Assembly (NCBI GenBank): GCA_944363575.1
Contig: CALVUJ010000023.1
Span: 1 to 64,000, forward strand
DNA length: 64,000 nucleotides
DNA from: an uncultured Bacilli bacterium
GTDB taxonomy: Bacteria; Bacillota_I; Bacilli_A; RFN20; DUOF01
Direction of reading: 5' to 3'
Below, in pieces: positions 1-8,260 of the stretch. The position numbers were made by a program, and so were the translations under genes. Below the pieces are notes generated by a model that worked only from the letters and a program-made list of their open reading frames with translations, made no database searches and was not told where the DNA came from. Each line of letters starts with the position of its first letter. The stretch's first letter is position 1.

Positions 1-31
1 CTTCCTGCTCTTTTACTGCAACATCACTCAT
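1..31 (-). CDS. Start of an unidentified gene (cut by window edge)
   Basis: Only the first ten codons are present, reading MSDVAVKEQE from an ATG at 31-29. A good ribosome binding site (AGGGAGG on the minus strand, around 44-51) precedes it. The rest lies outside the window, so no function can be assigned. It is the downstream neighbour of the two membrane-protein genes on the same strand. Confidence 0.5.
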   Translation of the reverse strand, partial: MSDVAVKEQE

Positions 32-79
32 TTTGCATTATCCTCCCTATTTTATATAATCTCTTAAAAATAAGGAATA

Positions 80-436
80 TTAAATTCTAAGTGGCACTTG
101 TATTTGCCCTGCAGTTATAATGCTTTCTCTAATATCATCTTTTATTTCTTCATAACAAAAAATTTCCTGTTCATTATTATAAAAATTACGAATGTATATT
201 TTTAACATTACTAATAAATTAATTATTCCACGTAAAGAAATTGCACTAGATAAAAATATTATAGAATTGTAATTGCTTTTCCCATAAAGTGAAGGAACGA
301 AACTAGCATCTATTTTTAACCAACAAATTGCTGAATTCATGGCTAAAAGCATGAATATTTGTAATAAATTAGCAATAAAAAAAGGGCAAACAAAATTCAC
401 AAAAAGATACGCAACAAATTTCAATCCTTTCTTCAT
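80..436 (-). CDS. Small hypothetical membrane protein
   Basis: Predicted 118-residue protein with a hydrophobic first segment (about residues 7-32) and another near residues 50-80, followed by a charged C-terminal tail (EIKDDIRESI). I chose the ATG at 436-434 because a GGAG motif lies about 8 bases upstream. A GTG nine bases earlier is the other option. It follows the polymerase-like gene on the same strand by 46 bases, so the two may be co-transcribed. I do not recognise the family and infer only that it is an integral membrane protein. Confidence 0.55.
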   Translation of the reverse strand: MKKGLKFVAYLFVNFVCPFFIANLLQIFMLLAMNSAICWLKIDASFVPSLYGKSNYNSIIFLSSAISLRGIINLLVMLKIYIRNFYNNEQEIFCYEEIKDDIRESIITAGQIQVPLRI

Positions 437-482
437 ACTACTCACTCCGCTAGGAAAATTTTATATAAGACATAAAAAATTG

Positions 483-1610
483 TCAAGAGTTATACAACTC
501 CTGATTAATGTTGCCGGTATTTACATCATTATTCTTTGATGTTTCCTTATTTATACAATAATTATTGTATAAACTCCAAAGACAGAATACAGGAACAATA
601 TTTTGTCCTAAATTTACAAAATTTTCCGTTAGCCCATATACTAAAGCAACTACATAAAGAATTTTCAGTTCTATATTTTCCTCTTTTTTAAATGAAAAAT
701 AATAAAACATACTTACAATTATTAAAAATAAAATTCCATTCCTTATAAGTATATAAACAATTCGATTGTCACACCAAACCGCAGGTGCGTACCCATATAA
801 AAGATGCCATCCCGCATTTTTTAGATGATTATATAATGAACTAGGTCTTGCTGATAATAAATCATTTATTTCTGGCACTTCATGAAGAGCAACAACTAAG
901 ATTAGCACAATTACAGCATATATGAAGTAAGAATATTTAAAAACTTTTTTATTGAAAATAAAAGGAAATAATTTAGGGAATAGTTTGTTAATATCAGCGA
1001 TTATCAAGAAAAAAATCGTACATATAATTCCTGTTCTTGAGTCAGTTAACAAATATAAAGTAATACCAGTTGAGATAGTAAATACATTAAATATTATTTT
1101 ATTTTTATCAAGTAAATATAGAGCCATTAAAGCACCCATATAGTGTCTAAATATAACATTTGGATGGATAAATCCTAAGTGATATCTTATATCTGATGAA
1201 TCTGTTCTTATATAGTGAGCCGTTGGCAATAATCCTAATAAATCTGCACATATTGTAAAAACAATCATACTTATAGAAGCTATTAAATAAATTCTTAAAA
1301 ATGGTTCTTTTTTATCAACAAAAAGGATGGCTACAGTAAGGTAAATTAACACATCGGCGACATCTTTATGATAAAAAAATAATAAAGGGACTAGATACAA
1401 CAAAAACAGTTTTTTTCTTTTTTCTTTAGGGCAGTTATAGAATATATATATAATTGTGTATATTGCCACAATACTAGCTATGACGATGTATAATATTAAG
1501 ATTGGTTTTATTCTTTTAAACATTGTTCCTTCTAAAAAATTAACTCCTAATAAAACTATCATTATAAAGATATCTTTCCACGTTTCTTTTTTTAACAATT
1601 TATCTACCAT
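483..1610 (-). CDS. Polytopic membrane protein, O-antigen-polymerase/Wzy-like
   Basis: About 375 residues, dominated by roughly ten hydrophobic segments. In the middle it carries LGFIHPN...RHYMGAL and then LTDSRTGI. The DSRTG-type loop next to a long extracellular segment is typical of polysaccharide polymerases and ligases of the Wzy/O-antigen ligase type, which join lipid-linked oligosaccharides at the outer face of the membrane. The start is the ATG at 1610 with GAGGAAG 8 bases upstream; an in-frame ATT/GTG-type start further upstream has no such site. No glycosyltransferases are visible next to it, so the polysaccharide role is inference from topology and the motif alone. Confidence 0.55.
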   Translation of the reverse strand: MVDKLLKKETWKDIFIMIVLLGVNFLEGTMFKRIKPILILYIVIASIVAIYTIIYIFYNCPKEKRKKLFLLYLVPLLFFYHKDVADVLIYLTVAILFVDKKEPFLRIYLIASISMIVFTICADLLGLLPTAHYIRTDSSDIRYHLGFIHPNVIFRHYMGALMALYLLDKNKIIFNVFTISTGITLYLLTDSRTGIICTIFFLIIADINKLFPKLFPFIFNKKVFKYSYFIYAVIVLILVVALHEVPEINDLLSARPSSLYNHLKNAGWHLLYGYAPAVWCDNRIVYILIRNGILFLIIVSMFYYFSFKKEENIELKILYVVALVYGLTENFVNLGQNIVPVFCLWSLYNNYCINKETSKNNDVNTGNINQELYNS

Positions 1611-1676
1611 ACTACGCACTTCCTCAATCACTGTTTTTTAGTATATATGTTAATAAACTCTTTTTCAATTATTTTA

Positions 1677-1705
1677 TTAACTTTTATATTATAAATAGGT
1701 ATAAT
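1677..1705 (+). promoter_or_regulatory. Sigma-A-type promoter of rluB
   Basis: A TTAACT (-35, 1677-1682) and a TATAAT (-10, 1700-1705) are separated by 17 bases, ending 18 bases before the rluB start. Recognised by spacing and consensus only. Confidence 0.55.
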
Positions 1706-1723
1706 TGTACTGGTGAGATTATT

Positions 1724-2449
1724 ATGGAAAGACTACAAAAAGTTATTGCAAGAGCTGGAGTTTGTTCACGAAGAAAAGCTGAAGATTTAATTGTAAATGG
1801 CAAGGTTAAAGTAAATGGGGAAGTTGTTACTACTTTAGGAACAGTCGTTAGCGAAAAGGATAAAATATATGTAAATGGTAAACTTTTAAAGGATGAAAGT
1901 AAGGCTTATTATGTATTAAATAAAGCCCGTAATACCATTTCTTCTGTTAGTGATGAAAAGGGCAGAAAAACGGTTCTTGATGGCTTTGATGTAAAGAAAA
2001 GAATTTATCCTGTTGGAAGACTTGATTTTGATACTACTGGCGTTTTACTTTTAACTAACGATGGAGAGTTAGCAAATGGTTTGTTACATCCTTCTAGCAA
2101 TGTTAGCAAAGTGTATATTGCAACAATTGAAGGAAGTATTAGTGAAGATGAAAGGTTAAAATTAGAAGAAGGAGTAATGATTGATAATAAGAAAACTAGC
2201 CCTTGTGAAGTTACAATTAACAAAGTTAACGAAGAGAAAAATAAAACAATTGTTAAGTTAACTATTCATGAAGGAAGAAATCATCAAGTAAAAAAAATGT
2301 TTGAAGCTATAAATAAAAAAGTTTTAAAATTACATAGAGAGGAATTCGCGGGTATTTCTTCTAAAGGGTTATATGAAGGACAGCATCGTAAACTAACTTT
2401 TGAAGAAGTAAAATCATTAAAGAAATTAATAGAAAAAAAAGGCAAATAA
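1724..2449 (+). CDS. rluB: 23S rRNA/16S rRNA pseudouridine synthase, RluB/RsuA family
   Basis: 241 residues, the usual length for this family. An N-terminal S4 RNA-binding domain (MERLQKVIARAG..SRRKAEDLI, residues 1-50) is followed by the catalytic domain with GRLDFDTTGVLLLTNDG near residues 97-113, which contains the conserved catalytic Asp. EGRNHQVKKMF near residue 183 is the second conserved block. The enzyme isomerises a uridine in rRNA; which rRNA site is modified cannot be read from the sequence. It has its own promoter and a GGTGAG ribosome binding site, and it is convergent with the parB operon. It is one of the few genes on this arm that run towards the origin. Confidence 0.9.
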   Translation: MERLQKVIARAGVCSRRKAEDLIVNGKVKVNGEVVTTLGTVVSEKDKIYVNGKLLKDESKAYYVLNKARNTISSVSDEKGRKTVLDGFDVKKRIYPVGRLDFDTTGVLLLTNDGELANGLLHPSSNVSKVYIATIEGSISEDERLKLEEGVMIDNKKTSPCEVTINKVNEEKNKTIVKLTIHEGRNHQVKKMFEAINKKVLKLHREEFAGISSKGLYEGQHRKLTFEEVKSLKKLIEKKGK

Positions 2450-2458
2450 CTGCCTTTT
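2437..2458. terminator. Bidirectional Rho-independent terminator
   Basis: The perfect inverted repeat AAAAGGCA / TGCCTTTT with a 6-base loop overlaps the rluB stop codon. It has A/T tracts on both sides, so it can end both rluB and the convergent parB-side transcript. Confidence 0.7.
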
Positions 2459-2711
2459 ATTCATTTATTATTATTTTGCCAAATATTTTATTTTTCTTTT
2501 TCTTATTTATTAAGATAGAATTTTTACCATGTTTATTATAAACATCAAACCCTAACTTTCCTATATACATAGCAATAATTTCTACAGATACAGGTTCTAT
2601 TTTTAAAATAGTGAGTGCAAACTCTTTTAAACTCATTTTCTTTTTGTCAAATATTTTTTTATCAAACGTTACTTTCTCTCTTTTATAATCAATTTTAAAA
2701 CTAGTTTCCAT
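2457..2711 (-). CDS. Small conserved-looking protein translationally coupled to parB
   Basis: 84 basic residues ([14 protein letters not shown]...), with no signal peptide or membrane segment. Its ATG lies inside the last codons of parB, so the two overlap by 11 bases and are probably translationally coupled. The nearest purine-rich site (GAGG) is only 3 bases before this ATG; a TTG at 2720 is an alternative start. The central LKEFALTILKIEPVSVEIIAM could be a helix-rich fold. I do not recognise the family. Its position suggests a link with chromosome segregation, but that is inference. Confidence 0.5.
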   Translation of the reverse strand: METSFKIDYKREKVTFDKKIFDKKKMSLKEFALTILKIEPVSVEIIAMYIGKLGFDVYNKHGKNSILINKKKKNKIFGKIIINE

Positions 2712-3555
2712 TTTCCTCAAACATTTCCATTATCTTCTTTAAACTATTTTCATCTTTAAAATATATTTTTAATTCTCCATCTTTAATACGCACTCTTGAT
2801 TTTAACTTTTTATTTAAAACAGTAGATACATAATCGTAATAAGGATTACGCACCTTATCTTTTTTACGAACGTTTTTTCTTCCTTGTGCTAAATTAGCAA
2901 GATTTTCTACTTGCCTTGATGTATATCCATATTCAATCGTATCATTAGCTATTTTTAATGCTACAGATTCTTCTAAGTTAACAAGTGGCTTTACTTGCCC
3001 CATTGTTAATGCTCCATTTATAACATATTCTTGAATAACTTCAGGTAAATTAAGTAATCGCATGATGTTAGCTATATATGATCTAGATTTACCTACTTTT
3101 TGCCCAATTTGTTCATGTGTTAGTCCTAAAGTATTCGCTAAATTTTCATATGCTCTTGCTTCTTCAATAACATTTAACCCTTCTCTTTGAACATTCTCTA
3201 TAATGGACATTTCCATCATTTGTTGGTCATTAAATTCCGCAACTAAAGCAGGTACTTTTTTTAATCCTGCTAAAACACTAGCCCTATATCTTCTTTCTCC
3301 TGCTAAAATTTGGTATTTCCCTTGATCTGTTTGTCTTACTAAAATAGGTGATATAACCCCATATGTTTTAATAGAATCTGCTAGTTCCTGCAACTTTACC
3401 TCATCAAATATTTTTCTAGGTTGATATGGGTTAGCTTCAACTAAATCAACATATATATCTTCTCTAACTGATTTTCCTGCTAAATTATTAATTCTTTCTA
3501 CTTCTTTTAATTCTTCTCCTATATCAAACACATTAATTTTATTATAATTTTCCAT
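2701..3555 (-). CDS. parB: Chromosome partitioning protein ParB (Spo0J)
   Basis: 284 residues. The CTP-binding ParB N-terminal domain shows [16 protein letters not shown] (about residues 86-92) and ENVQREGLN (about 118-126). A helix-turn-helix follows ([24 protein letters not shown]), then a C-terminal dimerisation region. It binds parS, loads as a sliding clamp and works with ParA/Soj and condensin on the origin region. It overlaps parA by 14 bases in the same operon and there is a parS-like site at 6954-6969, which supports ParB rather than the paralogue Noc. Confidence 0.93.
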   Translation of the reverse strand: MENYNKINVFDIGEELKEVERINNLAGKSVREDIYVDLVEANPYQPRKIFDEVKLQELADSIKTYGVISPILVRQTDQGKYQILAGERRYRASVLAGLKKVPALVAEFNDQQMMEMSIIENVQREGLNVIEEARAYENLANTLGLTHEQIGQKVGKSRSYIANIMRLLNLPEVIQEYVINGALTMGQVKPLVNLEESVALKIANDTIEYGYTSRQVENLANLAQGRKNVRKKDKVRNPYYDYVSTVLNKKLKSRVRIKDGELKIYFKDENSLKKIMEMFEENGN

Positions 3556-4318
3556 AATTAATCACTTCCCTTGCTAAATTTATATATGCTTCGCCTACCG
3601 CACTTGATCTCGCATATTCAATAATTGTTAAATTTTTCTTTTGTGCTTCTATAATCTTACTACTACGTGGAATTGCCGTATGGTATACTACACTATTTTT
3701 AAACAACTGCCTTATTTCTTCTTCTATTTCTTTATTTATTTTATATTTTGAATCATACATATTTAAAACTATACCACTTACTGACAAATTTTTATTAAAA
3801 GAATTTTTTACCCTTCTAATTGAAGCATAAGCTTCTAAAAGACTTTCTTTTGAAAAATATTCACATAGAGATGGGACAATTACCTCATCACTAGCATTTA
3901 ACACATTTACATTTAAACCAATCGCAGGAGGACAATCGATTATTATATAATCGAATCCTTTTCTAACATCTTTAAGTTCATCTTTTAATCGAGAATAACG
4001 ATCGTTTCCTTTGTAAATAGTGGCCATTTCAACATCTGCTCCTGCTAGCAACGGATTCGATGGTAAGAAGTAAAAGTTTCTAAGTTTCAATTCTCTAATT
4101 GCTTCTGTTGCGTGAATCTTGTCTACTAAAACATCATATAAAGTGTTATCTAAAGCGTACCTATCAAATCCTAAACCAATTGTTGCGTTACCTTGCGGAT
4201 CAGCATCTATTAACAATGTTTTCTTGCCCACATAAGCTAATGAGGCTGCTAAATTGATAGCTATAGTTGTCTTCCCCACTCCTCCTTTCTGATTTACAAT
4301 CGCGATTACCTTTGCCAT
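3542..4318 (-). CDS. parA: Chromosome partitioning ATPase ParA (Soj)
   Basis: 258 residues, typical for Soj. The deviant Walker A motif [12 protein letters not shown] sits at residues 11-22, [10 protein letters not shown] follows, and the Walker B region is [10 protein letters not shown] near residue 118. It dimerises on ATP, binds DNA nonspecifically, and is regulated by ParB; in Bacillus it also controls DnaA. A good ribosome binding site (AAAGGAG) precedes the ATG. It lies between rsmG (upstream, 13-base gap) and parB (overlapping), the classical order. Confidence 0.95.
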   Translation of the reverse strand: MAKVIAIVNQKGGVGKTTIAINLAASLAYVGKKTLLIDADPQGNATIGLGFDRYALDNTLYDVLVDKIHATEAIRELKLRNFYFLPSNPLLAGADVEMATIYKGNDRYSRLKDELKDVRKGFDYIIIDCPPAIGLNVNVLNASDEVIVPSLCEYFSKESLLEAYASIRRVKNSFNKNLSVSGIVLNMYDSKYKINKEIEEEIRQLFKNSVVYHTAIPRSSKIIEAQKKNLTIIEYARSSAVGEAYINLAREVINYGKL

Positions 4319-4331
4319 AATATCATCTCCT

Positions 4332-5036
4332 TTATAGTGGCTTCTTTTTCATTTTATTATATTCACGCGGATATTTTTCTGGAGTGTAATCTAATTTTTG
4401 ATAAATAAGATTATATCTTTTCCCAAAACTCATTGGTAAGATTACTTTTTGTTTTTCTATTAAATCTAATTTTAATTCTTTACAAGCATTATCACATTCG
4501 ATAGCTTCTTCTTTAGCTAGAGGTCCTTTCATCGCAATAAACTTCCCTCCAACTTTAACTAATGGCGATGATAATTCCATCAAAACATTTAAACGTGAAA
4601 CTGCTCTTGCTGTAACATAATCATATTCTTCACGATGCTCCTTGCCATAATCTTCTGCCCTAGCTACAACTACTTCAATATCTTTTAACCCTAATTCTTT
4701 TATTACAAGTTTTACAAAGTCCATTCTCTTGTTCATTGAATCTAATACAGTTACTTTTAACTCAGGAAAAGCTATCTTTAAAGGAATAGAAGGAAAACCT
4801 GCTCCTGCTCCTACATCACATAATGTTTTACCTTTAAAATCATTAACAAATGATAATGTCAAACAATCATAAAAATGTTTTTCATAAACGTCATTTTTTT
4901 GAATAATACTAGTTAAATTTAGTTTCTCATTCCATATTTGTAACAACTCTAAATATTTGTGAAATTGATTCATTTGTTCTTCTGTTAAAATAACATTATT
5001 TTCTTCTAATAAATTTTTAAATTGCTCTTCATTCAT
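4332..5036 (-). CDS. rsmG: 16S rRNA m7G527 methyltransferase RsmG (GidB)
   Basis: 234 residues. The SAM-binding motif [15 protein letters not shown] occurs near residues 75-89, ITARAVSRL-like and MKGPLA blocks follow, and the N-terminal helices carry [10 protein letters not shown], a hallmark of RsmG. It methylates G527 (E. coli numbering) of 16S rRNA. It starts one base after the mnmG stop codon, with GGGAG as the ribosome binding site, so it is co-transcribed with mnmG, parA and parB. Confidence 0.94.
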   Translation of the reverse strand: MNEEQFKNLLEENNVILTEEQMNQFHKYLELLQIWNEKLNLTSIIQKNDVYEKHFYDCLTLSFVNDFKGKTLCDVGAGAGFPSIPLKIAFPELKVTVLDSMNKRMDFVKLVIKELGLKDIEVVVARAEDYGKEHREEYDYVTARAVSRLNVLMELSSPLVKVGGKFIAMKGPLAKEEAIECDNACKELKLDLIEKQKVILPMSFGKRYNLIYQKLDYTPEKYPREYNKMKKKPL

Positions 5037-5037
5037 A

Positions 5038-6894
5038 TTAATTACTCCCTTTCCTTTTCAAGTATAACAATAAAATAGATATATCACTAGGATTTACCCC
5101 CGATATTCTAGAAGCTTGTCCAATATTTAATGGCTTAATTTGATTTAATTTTTGCCTTGCTTCTAATGCTAGGTTTTCAATCAAATTATAATTGGTATTT
5201 GTATCTAACTTTAGATATTCCATCTTTTTAAATACTTGAGCTTCTTTTTGCTGTTTAGCAATATACCCTTCATATTTTATTTGTATTTGAACTTCTTCTA
5301 AAACTTCTTTATCATAATTTAAAGAATTAAGTAATTCTTTTATTTCTAGAATATTAACATCTTGTCTCTTTAATAACTCATCTGCCGTAACACTAGTTTC
5401 AATAAAAATATTTTTATTTTCACATAGTTTTTTAGCTACATAATCGCCTCTTTTTATTTTTATTTCTTTTAATTCATCTTTACATCTTTCAATATCTTTT
5501 CTCTTTTTAATAAACTCTTGATATCTTTCTTCACTCACTAATCCCGCTTTATATCCTTGTTCTGTTAGTCTTAAATCTGCATTATCATGTCTTAACAACA
5601 ATCGGTATTCCGCTCTTGAGGTGAGTAATCTATATGGTTCCTTTGTTCCTTTAGTAACTAAATCATCAATCATTACTCCAATATAAGCTTCATCTCTTCC
5701 TAAAATTATCGGTTCTTTATTTCTTATTTTTAAGGATGCATTAAGACCGGCGATTAACCCTTGGGCAGCTGCTTCTTCATATCCTGATGTTCCATTTATT
5801 TGCCCCGCAGTGTATAAATTAGCAATAATTTTATTTTCTAGTGTTGGCCAGATCTGTAAAGAATTAATGGCATCATACTCTATAGCATACGCATATTTTT
5901 TTACTCTTGCGTTTTCAAAGCCTGGCAAAGAATGAATCATTTCTAATTGAACATCTTCTGGCATAGAGGTTGAAAAACCTTGTAAATAAACAGTATCTAA
6001 AGAAAGTGATTCCGGTTCGATGAATAGTTGATGTTGTTCTTTTTCATTAAAACGCACTATTTTATCTTCGATTGAAGGGCAATAACGTGGCCCCACACCT
6101 TCTACTACACCTCCATACATCGCCGATTTTTCTAAATTACTTTCAATTATTTTTTTCGTTTTATCCGTTGTATGTATCAAGTAACACATTTCTTGATCTT
6201 CTAATTTTTTATACTCTGATGTTGTGTATGAAAAAGCTAATTCTTCATCCGTTCCTGGTTGCTCTTCCATTTTACTAAAATCAACACTATCACGATATAT
6301 CCTAGGAGGAGTACCCGTTTTAAGTCTTAAAATTTCAATTCCTAATTCTTTTAAATGATTAGACAAACCGTAAGCACCTTTTTCTCCATCTGGTCCTTGT
6401 TTTTTACTATTATGCCCTATTAATATTTTAGCTTCTAAATAAGTTCCTGTTGTTAATATAACGGCTTTAGAATAGTATTCTTTTTCATTAACAATTACAC
6501 CTTTGCAAACTTTATCTTCTACTATTAACTTAGTAGCACACCCTTCTACTACCTCAACATTTTTATCTTCTAAGATAATATCTCTCATCATATCTTTATA
6601 ATCTAATTTATCACTTTGCGCCCTCAAGCATCTAACTCCTGGGCCTTTCGCCGTATTAAGCATTTTCATTTGTAAATAGGTTTTATCTGCAGTAATAGCC
6701 ATTTGTCCTCCTAAAGCATCAATCTCTCTTACTACAACACCTTTCGCAGGGCCTCCAATTGATGGGTTACAAGGCATACTAGCAATGTTGTTAATGTTTA
6801 AAGTAACAAGCAAAACTTTTAGACCAGTTCTTGAACAGGCTAACGTTGCTTCTACTCCCGCATGTCCTCCTCCAACAACAATTACATCGTACAT
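5038..6894 (-). CDS. mnmG: tRNA uridine-34 carboxymethylaminomethylation enzyme MnmG (GidA)
   Basis: About 618 residues, full length. The FAD-binding Rossmann motif VVGGGHAGVEA is at the N terminus. CNPSIGGPAKG, GTYLEAKI, KTGTPPR and TAGQINGTSGYEEAAAQG are the family blocks, and the C-terminal helical MnmE-binding domain ends in ISGVNPSDISILLLYLK. With MnmE it installs cmnm5U at the wobble position of tRNAs. I chose the ATG at 6894 because AGAGGTG lies 6 bases upstream; the GTG at 6903 is part of that binding site. Its usual neighbour mnmE is about 32 kb away in this genome. Confidence 0.95.
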   Translation of the reverse strand: MYDVIVVGGGHAGVEATLACSRTGLKVLLVTLNINNIASMPCNPSIGGPAKGVVVREIDALGGQMAITADKTYLQMKMLNTAKGPGVRCLRAQSDKLDYKDMMRDIILEDKNVEVVEGCATKLIVEDKVCKGVIVNEKEYYSKAVILTTGTYLEAKILIGHNSKKQGPDGEKGAYGLSNHLKELGIEILRLKTGTPPRIYRDSVDFSKMEEQPGTDEELAFSYTTSEYKKLEDQEMCYLIHTTDKTKKIIESNLEKSAMYGGVVEGVGPRYCPSIEDKIVRFNEKEQHQLFIEPESLSLDTVYLQGFSTSMPEDVQLEMIHSLPGFENARVKKYAYAIEYDAINSLQIWPTLENKIIANLYTAGQINGTSGYEEAAAQGLIAGLNASLKIRNKEPIILGRDEAYIGVMIDDLVTKGTKEPYRLLTSRAEYRLLLRHDNADLRLTEQGYKAGLVSEERYQEFIKKRKDIERCKDELKEIKIKRGDYVAKKLCENKNIFIETSVTADELLKRQDVNILEIKELLNSLNYDKEVLEEVQIQIKYEGYIAKQQKEAQVFKKMEYLKLDTNTNYNLIENLALEARQKLNQIKPLNIGQASRISGVNPSDISILLLYLKRKGSN

Positions 6895-6953
6895 CTTTTT
6901 CACCTCTTACATTTTGATTATATACTCTAAATTTAAGGGTGTCAATTAATTGA

Positions 6954-6969
6954 AGTTTCACATGAAACA
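6954..6969. promoter_or_regulatory. parS-like ParB binding site
   Basis: AGTTTCACATGAAACA matches the parS consensus TGTTTCACGTGAAACA at 14 of 16 positions. The outer arms GTTTCA/TGAAAC are perfect inverted repeats. It lies in the 5' leader of the mnmG-rsmG-parA-parB operon, the type of location where parS occurs in Firmicutes, and could also expose the operon to ParB control. Confidence 0.75.
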
Positions 6970-6986
6970 AAATTTATTTTTTATAT

Positions 6987-7016
6987 AAAAAAAGGAGAAA
7001 CTTATACGTTTTCTCC
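6987..7016 (-). terminator. Rho-independent terminator of the alpha/beta hydrolase gene
   Basis: The stem GGAGAAA (6994-7000) / TTTCTCC (7010-7016) has a 9-base loop. In minus-strand orientation it is followed by seven T residues (6987-6993). It lies right after the stop codon of the upstream gene. Confidence 0.75.
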
Positions 7017-7024
7017 ATAAAATG

Positions 7025-8110
7025 TTATTCTTTTAATTCAGTGTTTAGCCTTAATTCATCTTCTGGCTCTTCTTCTTCCAAGTTACTAGAAGACCAACTA
7101 CTTACATGCTCTACTGGTGTTTTTATTTGCTCAATTTGCTTTTTATCGTTAGGTTTATAATTTATTGTATATGTAGGCTCGCTACTATGAAGAATATTTT
7201 CATCAATCCAATTTGCTATATCCCTAGCAACTTCTTCCTTATTCCACTCTAATAAAACATCATGTCTAGAATTAGGATAAATCTTCGTACTTACATTTTC
7301 AAAATTCTTATGATCATAATATCTTGCTAGTGCTTCCACCTTTTTCCCACGCATCGTAATGTAATCTTCTTTACCACCTAGCAAAAGAATCGGTGTAGAA
7401 CGATTAACATCTTTTAATTTAACTAGGTAAGGAGTACTAACGATGTATTTGTATTGATAATAGTAATATGCTATTGTACAAACATAGCCAGATAAAGGAT
7501 CTTCAATAAAACGATCTACTTCTTCAGGAACACTATTTAGCCAATCATACTTTGTTCTATTTGGTCTATAGTGATAATTTAAAAATCTTGTCTTTCTTTT
7601 GAAAGTACCCTTACTCATATTATTATCATATAACAAAACCTTTTTTAACCAAACAGTGAAAAATACCCACCAATCTCTACGTGATGGCATCCCACAAGAA
7701 GAAATAATTACACCATCTACAGAATTCTCAAACTTACCCATCATATATTGAGCCATCGTTCCTCCGTAATCATGCCCTAATAAAATAACAGGCTTATTAG
7801 GATGTGTCCTTTTAATGACATCCACTAAATAATAAGCATTATACGTTGATAAATGAAAATCATCTTTTTTCCATTTTCCCAAATCTTCTTTTTTATCTAA
7901 AACAGTTAACCCGTGTCCTATATGATCAATTGCATACATAGCATACCCATGTCTTGCTAACTCATTACCAAAAGATTCGTATCTTCCTCCATGTCCTTCC
8001 GCTCCATGCAAAACCAAAACAACACCTTTTACATCATTAAAATTTTCTGGCAAGCAAACATGGTAAAAAAAACTTTTTAAATTTGGTCCTACACCTCTAA
8101 TTGTCTTCAT
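7025..8110 (-). CDS. Alpha/beta hydrolase, monoacylglycerol-lipase-like, with Asp nucleophile position
   Basis: 361 residues. The N-terminal half is a clear alpha/beta-hydrolase: VLVLHGAEGHGGRY (oxyanion region, residues 31-44), AIDHIGHG (60-67) and the nucleophile elbow LLGHDYGG (110-117). The acid (GGKEDY, about 270) and His (NSRHDVLLE, about 306) follow. Lysophospholipase/MGL relatives normally have Ser in GHSxGG, but here the residue is Asp 114, as in epoxide hydrolases and haloalkane dehalogenases. The last about 55 residues are acidic and low-complexity (LEEEEPEDELRLN). The ATG at 8110 has GAGGTG upstream. There is no signal peptide, so it is probably cytosolic. The substrate is unknown. 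Confidence 0.75.
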   Translation of the reverse strand: MKTIRGVGPNLKSFFYHVCLPENFNDVKGVVLVLHGAEGHGGRYESFGNELARHGYAMYAIDHIGHGLTVLDKKEDLGKWKKDDFHLSTYNAYYLVDVIKRTHPNKPVILLGHDYGGTMAQYMMGKFENSVDGVIISSCGMPSRRDWWVFFTVWLKKVLLYDNNMSKGTFKRKTRFLNYHYRPNRTKYDWLNSVPEEVDRFIEDPLSGYVCTIAYYYYQYKYIVSTPYLVKLKDVNRSTPILLLGGKEDYITMRGKKVEALARYYDHKNFENVSTKIYPNSRHDVLLEWNKEEVARDIANWIDENILHSSEPTYTINYKPNDKKQIEQIKTPVEHVSSWSSSNLEEEEPEDELRLNTELKE

Positions 8111-8211
8111 CAAAAAAAACACCTCACTAACGCTATTTTTATCTTAACACATTAAAATTGTTTTTTCAATTTATATTTATTAAGCCTATCTTAAAAAATT
8201 ATTGTTTAAAC

Positions 8212-8240
8212 AAAAAAAGCACTAAATCAGTGCTTTTTGT
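8212..8240 (-). terminator. Terminator of the lipoprotein gene
   Basis: The stem AAAAAGCACT (8214-8223) / AGTGCTTTTT (8229-8238) has a 5-base loop. A and T tracts on both flanks make it usable from either strand; it sits just downstream of the minus-strand lipoprotein gene. Confidence 0.75.
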
Positions 8241-8260
8241 TATTCTTTTACTAGCTGAAT

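Noticed and set aside
952-1143. Plus-strand open frames inside the Wzy-like gene
   Set aside because: Short, without binding sites, and opposite a continuous membrane-protein frame.
2701-3555. Assignment as nucleoid occlusion protein Noc
   Set aside because: It is in an operon with ParA and a parS-like (not Noc-type ATTTCCCGGGAAAT) site is nearby, so ParB is better supported.
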